Positions 56,880 to 64,000 of a DNA stretch of 64,000 nucleotides are shown here, one piece after another. Below the pieces are notes generated by a model, which did no database searches, was not told the DNA's origin, and worked only from the letters and a program-made list of their open reading frames with translations. Where the stretch lies: positions 33,883,718 to 33,947,717 of the forward strand of contig NW_026622974.1 of assembly GCF_023065955.2 (NCBI RefSeq). Reading direction: 5' to 3'. How positions within the stretch are numbered: position 1 is the stretch's first letter; each line of letters opens with the position of its first letter. The DNA is from Ursus arctos (lineage: Eukaryota > Chordata > Mammalia > Carnivora > Ursidae). Made by a program: the position numbers and the translations under genes.

Positions 56880-57224
56880 GGTTGCCATCCCGTATCCATT
56901 CATATCCTTTTTACATAACAGAACCACAATTGTAGCTGGACGCATTGCTTCAAAGCTAAATGATTATGTTTCCTAACTTCCCTTGCAATTGGTTATGGCC
57001 ATATGACTAAATCCTGGCCAGTAATACATAATCAAAAGTGTGGTGCGAATCTGGGGAATTCCTTAAAAAGTTAGGGTGTGCACCCTGATTTTGCTTTTCT
57101 TCTTTCTCATCACCTGGAATGCAGTTGGGATGGCTGGAGCCCCATTGTCACCTTGGACTGTAAGGATGAGGGTCATACCCTACAAATGTAGAGCTCTAGA
57201 CATAACTCTAGGTAGTCCTACTTC
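56880..57224 (+). mobile_element. Ancient interspersed repeat, family unassigned
   Basis: 'cccttgcaattggttatggccatatgactaaatcctggcca', 'cttctttctcatcacctggaatgcag', 'gggatggctggagcc' and 'gtaaggatgagggtcatac' match a common mammalian LTR-like repeat whose name I cannot fix. The C/T-rich DNA at 56670-56870 just upstream may be L2. Confidence 0.5.
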
Positions 57225-57318
57225 TGGACTTTCTTCTTTCTTCTCCTTCTCCTTCTTTCTTCTTTCTTTTTTCTTCATCTTCTTTCTTCTTCTTTCCTCT
57301 CCTTCTTCTTCTTGTAAG
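57225..57318 (+). repeat. Polypyrimidine (CTT)n-rich tract
   Basis: CTT/CTTT/TCC units almost without purines for about 90 bp. Confidence 0.9.
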
Positions 57319-57360
57319 AGATAATAAGGCCTTTTACATTTTTAAGTAATAATCATTTTA

Positions 57361-57571
57361 TTTCTTTTTTAAAGGATCTATTTATTTATTTTAGAGAGAG
57401 AGTGTGTGTGTGAGCAGAGGGAGGGGCAGAGGGAGAGGAGAGAGAGAATCCCAAGCAGACTCCATGCTGAGCACAGAGCCAATGCAGGGCTCAGTCTCAC
57501 AACCCTGAGATCATGACCTGAGCTGAAACCAAGAGTCAGTCGCTTAACCAACTGAGCCAACCAGGTGCCCC
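57361..57571 (-). mobile_element. SINEC, minus strand
   Basis: 'tttagagagagagtgtgtgtg', 'agggaggggcagagggagagg', 'tgagatcatgacctgagctg' and 'ccaactgagccaaccaggtg'. A 17-bp duplication with one mismatch (aagtaataatcatttta 57344-57360; aagtcataatcatttta 57572-57588). It sits at the 3' end of the L1 that follows. Confidence 0.95.
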
Positions 57572-57588
57572 AAGTCATAATCATTTTA

Positions 57589-60085
57589 AATTTTAAAAGT
57601 TCTTTTAAAATAACACCACTGACACCATGCAGTACATTACATCCCCAGGACTTATTTATCTTATAACTGGAAGTCTGTACTTTTGACCACCCACCCCCAA
57701 ATCCCACCTCTGGCAACGACTAATCTATTCTCCATATCAGTGAATTCACTTGTTTTTAAATTTTATATTCCACTTATAAATGATATCATACAGTATTTGG
57801 CTTTCTCTGATTTACTGATTTCATTAGCATGTCCTCAAGATCCATCTATTTTGTAACAAATGACAGGTTTTCCCTTTTTTAATGGATGAATAATACTCCA
57901 TTACGCACACACATACCCCCAACATCTTCTTTATCCATTCGTCTGTCAGTGGACATGTTACTTGCTTCCATGTCTTGGCTATTGTAAAAATGCTGCAATG
58001 GACATGAGAGTGCAGATAACCTCTCTGAGATAGTGAATTTATTTCTCTTTCTAAATCCAGATGATATGGTAGTCTTTTGTTTTTGTTTTGTCTTTTTTTT
58101 TTTTTTTTTTTTTTGAGGAGAGTCCATACTGTTTTTCATAGTGGCTACACCAATTTACATTCCCACCAACAGTGCACAAGAGTTCCCCTTTCTCCACATC
58201 CTTGGCAACATCTGTTATTTCCTGTCTTTTTTTATAGGTTTTTCTAACAGGTATAAGGTGATATCTCATTGTGGTTTTGATTTGTGTTTCCCCGATTAGT
58301 GATGTTAAGCACATTTTCAAGTACTTGTGGGCCGTTTGGATGTCTTCTTTGCAAAAATGTCTATTCAAATCCTTAGCCCATATTTTAAATCAGATTTTTA
58401 AAATATTCTATTGAGTTGTATGACTTCTTCACATGGATATTAACAATTTATCAGATATATGATTTGCAAATATTTTCTCCCATCCCATAGGTTGCCTTTC
58501 ATTTTGTTGATTGCTTCCTTTGCTAGGCAGAGCTTTTTAGTTTGATGTAGTCCTACTTGTTGATTTTTGCTTTTGCTGCCTTTGCTTTTAGTGTTGAATC
58601 CAAAAAGTCATTGCCAAGACTGATGTCAAGGAGCTTACCACTTATATTTTCTTCTAGGATTTTTATGATTTTAGGTTCAAGTATTGAATCTATTTTGAGT
58701 AGACTTTGTGTATGGTATAGGATAGTGGTCCAGTTTCATTCTTTTGCATGTGGCTGTCCAATTTCCTCAACACTATCAACTGAAGAAACTATCTTGTTCC
58801 CATTGTATATACTCAGCTCCTTTATCATAAATTAATTGACTGAATATGCATGGATTCATTTCTGGGCTTTCTACTTTGTTCCATTGATTTATGCATCTGT
58901 TTTTATTCCAATACCATCCTGTATGAACATTTTAACAATATTAATTCTTCCAATCCATGAGCATAAAATACCTTTCCATTTATTTGTGTCTTCTTCGTTT
59001 CTCTCTTCAATGTCTTATACTTTTCCATGTTCAGGTCTTTTACCTCTTTGTTTAAATTTATTCCTAAGTGTTTCATTCTTTGTGATGAAGTTGTAAATGG
59101 GATTGTTTTCTTAATTTTTCTTTCTGAAATTCCATTATTAGTGTATAGAACTGCAACCATTTTTGTATATTAATTTTGTTTCCTTTACAGTGTTTATTAT
59201 TTCTAATAGTTTTTTTGGTGGAGTCTTTAGGGCTTTCTATATATAATATGTCATCGGCAAATAGTGACAGTTTTATTTCTTTTACTCTTATTTGAATGAA
59301 TTTTATTTCTTTTTTCTTGCTTAATTGCTCTGGCAGGACTTCCAGTACTATGCTGAATATAAGTGGTGCAAGTGGACATCCTTGTCTTGTTCCTGATTTT
59401 AAAGGAAAAGTTTTCAACTTTTCACCACTAAGAAGGATGTTAGCTGTGGGCTTCTCATATATGACCTTTATTATGTTGAGGTATGTTTCCTCTATAACCA
59501 CTTTGTTGAGAGTTTTCATCATGATTGGATGTTGAATTTTGTCAAATTCTTTTTCTGCATCTATTGAAATGATCATATAATCTTTATCCTTCATTCGGTT
59601 AATATGGTGTGTATTACATTGATTTGTTGAACATCCTTGCATCCCTGGAATAAATCTCACTTGAATCATGGTGTATGATTCTTTTAATGTACTTGAATAT
59701 GGTTTGCTAATATTTTCTTGAGAATTTTTGCATTTATATTCATCAGGGATTTTGGTCTGCAATTTTATTTTCTTGTAGGTCCTTGTCTGGCTTTGACATC
59801 AGGGTAATGCTGGCCTTGTAAAATGAGTTTGGAAGTATATTCCTTCCTCTTCTATTTTTTGGAGAAGTTTGAGAAGGATTGGTATTAATTATTCTTTAAA
59901 TGTTTGGTAGAATTCACCAGTGAAGCCATCTGGTCCTGGACTTTTATTTGTTGGGAGGTTTATGATTACTAATCCAACTCCTTACTAGTAATTGGTCTTT
60001 TCAGATTTTCTATTTCTTCATGATTCAGTCTTGGTAGATTGTATGCTTCTAGGAATTTTCTACTTCTTCTAGGTTCTCCAATTTG
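57589..60085 (-). mobile_element. L1, minus strand, 3'UTR through reverse-transcriptase region
   Basis: From the 3' side: 'gactaatctattctccat' and 'ggatgaataatactcc' (3'UTR and ORF2 end), 'caacagtgcacaagagttcc', a pure T run at 58090-58113, then ORF2 upstream to the linker ('ccagtgaagccatctggtcctgg' near 59920). It is 5'-truncated near 60085. It resembles L1MA-like consensus more than the carnivore-specific L1 at 1-3488, and is therefore older. Confidence 0.92.
58903..59960 (-). pseudogene. L1 ORF2 pseudogene with long open RT segment, minus strand
   Basis: A 229-codon open segment (59762 to 59073) covers much of the RT: FIPGMQG at residues 37-43, motif [11 protein letters not shown] at 67-76 (59535-59564), [12 protein letters not shown] at 123-134, and the catalytic FADD at 168-171 (59250-59261). 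A frameshift then moves the sequence to a second frame (59160-58903). Upstream, toward 59960, the linker is broken by stops. Motif A and FADD are intact, but the element has no 5' half and cannot be active. Confidence 0.92.
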
Positions 60086-60139
60086 TTGGCAGATTTTTAA
60101 AATTCTATGTAGTGTACCTAATTATAATTGATAAATCTT

Positions 60140-60270
60140 CTAATGCTATATATTCATCAATTACTAAACAAATGTTTATTGAGTATCTATCACCCATCAG
60201 ATACTTTGCCAGGTGTTTTGGTGATATAGTAACTGTCTTCTTGAAGTCCACAGCCTAACTGGGGATACAT
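60140..60270 (+). mobile_element. Mammalian-wide L3/MIR-like relic
   Basis: 'aaatgtttattgagtatctatcacccatcagatactttgccaggtg' and 'cctaactggggatacataac' follow a known ancient repeat order; diverged, boundaries approximate. Confidence 0.5.
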
Positions 60271-60529
60271 AACACATATGATCATATAAGACTCCAAATG
60301 ATAATTTCTATATTAATAATATTACAGAAGATGATAGGTGGTAGAGAAATTGATTCCATCAAGAAAAACTTTCATAGAGAAGGCAATATTTTTTGAGATT
60401 TGAGAGTTTGTGAATAAAAAAGGAAAAATCATCCTAGAGGATGCAGTTCATATGTGCAAGTTTGTGTTTAGTTAAAAAAAAAGATTTATTAAGTATGGTA
60501 GAGAATAGGGCAGTGCATGTATGTGTCTG

Positions 60530-60612
60530 AGAGAGAAAGAAAGAAAGAGAGAGAAGGAGGGAAAAAAGACATATTCTGAGAAGGAGCAAAGGAGGAGAAG
60601 GAAATCAGGGGA
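60530..60612 (+). repeat. GA-rich tract
   Basis: Purine-rich AGAAAG/GGAG units, imperfect. Confidence 0.8.
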
Positions 60613-60834
60613 AGAAAAGCAATGGAAGATTTGAAGGAAAATAGGAGTTTGGGGTCCTACATGTCAAATCAAGAATCTGAGTTTCAGTTTATCAATCAGA
60701 AATAGAAATATATCCCAATCCTTATGCCAATTCTACTTTGGCTGTTTAAACTACTATGTTGAGAAGAATCCTGAATTTGCACCTACGATCATCAGAAAAC
60801 AGTGACATAATGTATTATAATACATGCATGATGA

Positions 60835-60945
60835 TTAATTTATGTATCTATTTGGCTGGGCTGCAGTGCTCAGATGTGTGGTCAAACATTATTCCAGATA
60901 TTTCTGTGAGGGTGTTTGGATGAGAATTACATTTGAAAGAAAACT
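60835..60945 (+). mobile_element. Ancient interspersed repeat, 5' part, sense
   Basis: 'tttggctgggctgcagtgctcagatg', 'ggtcaaacattattccagatatttctgtgagggtg' and 'ggatgagaattacattt' form the first about 100 bp of a mammalian repeat. The continuation is found inverted at 60985-61335. Confidence 0.6.
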
Positions 60946-60984
60946 TCTTATAATTTCTCACATATTAATACTCTATCCTCCTGT

Positions 60985-61017
60985 ATTAGGGTTCTCCAGA
61001 GAAACAGAACCAACAGG

Positions 61018-61060
<43 letters not shown>

Positions 61061-61335
61061 GAGAGAGAGAGAGATTTATTTTATTTATTTATTTTAAGAA
61101 ATTCACTTATGATTGTGGAGGCTGGAAGTCTGAAATCTGCTGGGTGGGCCAGCAGGCTGGAGACCCAGGGGTGAGTTGATGTTGCAGTTCAAGTCTGATT
61201 ATCTGTAGAATTCCCCCTTACTCAGGGGAGGTCAATCTTTTATTCTATTCAGGCTTTCAACTGATTGGATGAGGACCACCCACATTATGGAAGGAAATCT
61301 GCTCTACTCTAAGTCCACCAATTTAAAGTCTCACA
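60985..61335 (-). mobile_element. Same ancient repeat, remaining part, inverted
   Basis: Starts 'ttagggttctccagagaaacagaacc', then a TG/GA microsatellite, 'attgtggaggctggaagtctg', 'ggccagcaggctggagacccagggg', 'tcaactgattggatgaggaccacccacattatgg' and 'aagtccaccaatttaaa'. In the family I recall, this is the reverse complement of the part that follows the piece at 60835-60945. Confidence 0.6.
61019..61074 (+). repeat. (TG)n(GA)n compound microsatellite
   Basis: About 19 TG units followed by tatgg and about five GA units. Z-DNA-prone and probably polymorphic. Confidence 0.93.
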
Positions 61336-61552
61336 CAGGGGCACCTGGGCGGCTCAGTGAGTTAAGCATCTGCTCTCGGCTCAGTTCATGATCTCAGGGT
61401 CCTGGGATCCAGCCCCACATCAGGCTTCCTGCTCAGCGGGGAGTCTGTTTCTCCCTCTCCTCTGCCCCTCCCCCTGCTCATGCTCTCTCTCTCCTTCTCT
61501 CTTTCTCAAATAAATAAATAAATAAAATCTTTAAAAAAAAGAGTTAAAAAAT
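61336..61552 (+). mobile_element. SINEC, + strand
   Basis: Head 'gcacctgggcggctcagtg', 'ctctcggctcagttcatgatc', 'tcaggcttcctgctcagcgg', CT tract and (AAATA)n tail. An 11-bp duplication, aaagtctcaca, lies at 61325-61335 and 61553-61563. Confidence 0.95.
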
Positions 61553-61799
61553 AAAGTCTCACATAAATGGCCACTGCCTCATCTTCTGATAAAAAGTGAG
61601 TTTGAGTGGGAAGATGGCTTCTAAGAAATATTGATGGCGCCACCTTCCAAAGATATTTAGCCTCCAACCACTTTTCAGCCCCTTTGCCTGTATATGCTAG
61701 CACAGACCTCCTTCGTCTCTTCTCCCAGATCCTGTACTATCCCCCTACTAGTCCTTCTTCTTTTTCCCTTGCTCCTCTAATGGATACTCTCAAAACTAC

Positions 61800-62245
61800 T
61801 ACAAGAGGCACTTCTGAAATATAAATGGGATCAATTTACTCCTCTCTTCAAACTCTTCAAAGACTCCCCACCTGAGCAAAAGACAACATTGTCACAGTGG
61901 TCTATGAGGCCATGTAGAGTTTGTCCCTACCTCAACTCTGACTTTACATGCTCATTCAGCCATACTGTCCTCTGCCATTCCTACAGACCCATTTGGCACA
62001 AATCAGGGCCTTTCACACTGGCTATTCCCTTTGTGTGAAATGCTTTCTGCCCAGAGGGCTACAGGGCTCACTCCCTCAAGTCTTACAAGTCTTGGGGTAA
62101 ATGCCACCTTCTCAATGAGTACTACTCCACATACGCTATTTAAAATGGCACCCTTTCATTTCCCTATTACCTTGTTTTCTTTCTTCTTTCTCTTTTCAAT
62201 AGCACTTAAGAATATACAGGTGCTTATTAACTATTCAGTGAGTGA
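61800..62245 (+). mobile_element. LINE-2 (L2) ORF2 end and 3' region, + strand
   Basis: Clear L2 order: 'aaactcttcaaagactccccac', 'ggtctatgaggccatgtag', 'catgctcattcagccatactg', 'cagggcctttcacactggctattccctttg', 'gaaatgctttctgcccag' and 'gtcttggggtaaatgccaccttctcaatgag'. Best preserved L2 in the window. Confidence 0.85.
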
Positions 62246-62814
62246 ATACAGATTACAGCTTTAATTTGACCTTTTTCCAAAGGCTTGATTTAATTGCCTG
62301 GTCAAGGACCTTAAAGGGACATGTCTTAACACCTGCTAAGGCTATAGTTTTGACATAGGAACAGTTGACTTTTTTTACCCCTGTAAGGGTGCAAATTATA
62401 GGACTCTCAGTGAAAGCAGTTTTGGGCCACAGGTAGAGAATTCTTCTTTAAGCAAAGGAGAAAATCTTCTGCCTTTCTATTTCTGCTTGAAGACTATCTA
62501 AATCCTGCTCCAATGTCTCTATCTTAGGAATTCTCTAAAAGTATCTAGAAGTATCATGTCGCAGGTAATGCTCTCACTTTCTGAATTTGTTGTGCTTTTC
62601 CCCTCATGTTCTGGCTTCAGTCCATAGGTGGTATGCCTTCCAAGAGGATAGCTTGTCTATGCTTTACTATTACATTACAGTGGTCACTGGCTGTCTAGAC
62701 CGCAGTATCTGTACCACCCATTATCCAACTGTCTCCATTATGCCCCTGGCATATTTTCGTTTTTATTATTGCCACATTCAACTTCCAGTAGTAAATCCTA
62801 CTATACAGTTTGGA
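62246..62814. other. No recognised feature
   Basis: Unassigned; short frames only. Confidence 0.35.
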
Positions 62815-63250
62815 ATGTCTGGCTGCACATAATAGAAAAAAAAAGATACTGGCTTAAACAAAATAGAAGTTTATTTATCTCTCATGAAACAGAAGGCATA
62901 GAGACCCAGGCTTCTTCCAGTGCTCAGCTCCTACAAAGTGAAAGTACAGCCTTCATTCTTATGATCCAAGCAATAAGCTGGAACACCAGCCATATCCTTC
63001 TTTTTCTAGGTAGTGGAGTAAGGAAAGGGGCATGAAAAAAAAACAACTCTACTGTTAATGAGAATTTTAGAAATTCACAGGCAACACTTATGCTTATATC
63101 TCCTTGATTAGATATGTCATGTGGCTACACCCAGATTCAAGGGAGGCTGAAAGATGGAATCTTTACCATAGAGGTAATATATCTAGCTAAAGATCAGGAT
63201 TCTAGTTTCTAACAAAGAACGAAAGAATAGATATTGGGACAACTAGCAAA
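62815..63250 (-). mobile_element. Ancient interspersed repeat, family unassigned
   Basis: 'ggcttaaacaaaatagaagtttatttatctctcatg', 'gctcagctcctacaaagtg' and 'catgtggctacacccagattcaagggaggctg' resemble the repeat type at 53935. Strand uncertain. Confidence 0.45.
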
Positions 63251-64000
63251 CTCTACCGGGTAAATCAACCCATTAACTTTTTAAGAAAGGAAGGTAGACA
63301 ATAAAATGATATTCTAATCATTTCAATCTGGAAGACTCACCAAGCATTGCTGCATATCATCCTATAATTTTGAGAATTATCTATGCTAGAGTATGCACTT
63401 AGCCTCATAACATGTTGCTAAAAGACCAATAACCAAATGAGACACGACATCCAGCTGGACCTCTTCCATCCATCACAGAGTGTAGTGTGGTTCACGTCAA
63501 ACAAAATGTTCAGATAGATTAGCAAAGTTGTTATTCACTTGAACTGAAACGTGGAGAACATAACATACAGTGTTAAAACACTGCTCTTGACACAGTTCTC
63601 CACTCTCCATTCCAACTTAGGAAAAAATGCCAAGCATCATGTCCTTTGCCTTTGGTTAAATATCATATTTTCCTGAAATATTGAAAGGAATGAGTATAAA
63701 TGAACTTTAAAACAAAACATAAAATTAAAATATCTAAAGTGGTTACACATTATTTGTAAAAGTATGCTGTGGAATTAAGGAGTATTGGCAGAAAATGTTT
63801 AATTACCTCAACTCTTCCATAAAGCTAAACCCAACTTGCATTTAAGAATCAAAGAAATTCCAAAAGTCAACTAATTCATTGTCAGAGACTCAGATCCCTG
63901 AGAACGGATCACCTTTCTGGCAGATGACAAATGCAAACCTCTGATGCTGGGTCGGAGTCTGTTCGCCTTTAGTTGGCTTCCTTAAGCTACGCAGGTGCTG
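63251..64000. other. No recognised feature
   Basis: Unassigned to the right edge. The last about 120 bp (63885-64000) are noticeably less AT-rich than the surroundings, but no repeat or exon is recognised. Confidence 0.35.

Overview
This window looks like AT-rich, intergenic or deep-intronic DNA from a carnivore nuclear genome. No functional protein-coding gene can be supported. The lineage call rests on at least fifteen SINEC (Can-SINE, tRNA-derived) insertions with the carnivore-specific head (gcctgggtggctcag), CT-rich body and (AAATA)n tail, and on carnivore-type L1 copies. Five SINECs carry a second diagnostic body (agcctgcttcttcctctccc, tgtgttccctctctcgctgg). From memory I associate that body with the bear/giant-panda branch, so an ursid is my best guess; this is inference.

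Layout. 1-3.49 kb: 3' half of an L1 on the + strand, cut by the window edge. 3.8-12 kb: one SINEC, old L1 fragments, a minus-strand ERVL-like relic with a recognisable tRNA-Leu primer-binding site (6173-6190), a full-length U6 snRNA pseudogene (8291-8397) and a MER5-type DNA transposon. 12.06-19.69 kb: the most structured region, an old L1 with its 5' end preserved (tandem 5'UTR units, ORF1 remnant, part of ORF2, 3'UTR). It is split by a younger 5'-truncated L1 with a 12-bp target-site duplication, and each L1 has itself received a SINEC. 19.7-33 kb: MIRs, L2 relics, two MaLR/MLT1-like solo LTRs and SINECs. 33-44 kb: SINECs, an L1ME-like end with another L1 end nested in it, a 74-bp L1 tail-only insertion, and a MER5A split by two tandem SINECs. 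44-53 kb: the least repetitive part, with long stretches where nothing is recognised apart from simple repeats and two SINECs. 53-64 kb: more SINECs, two minus-strand L1 blocks (one keeping readable reverse-transcriptase motifs), L2 and MIR relics, and an ancient repeat that appears to have been inverted in place.

Readable open frames are either decayed L1 ORF1/ORF2 pieces, translations of SINEC bodies, or chance frames. The biology here is retrotransposition history: two waves of SINEC insertion into older L1, MaLR, hAT and L2/MIR strata, dated relative to one another by nesting and target-site duplications. I found no CRISPR array, operon, tRNA gene or novel coding system. Repeat family names are assigned by recognition from memory, not by a database search, and boundaries of old relics are approximate.
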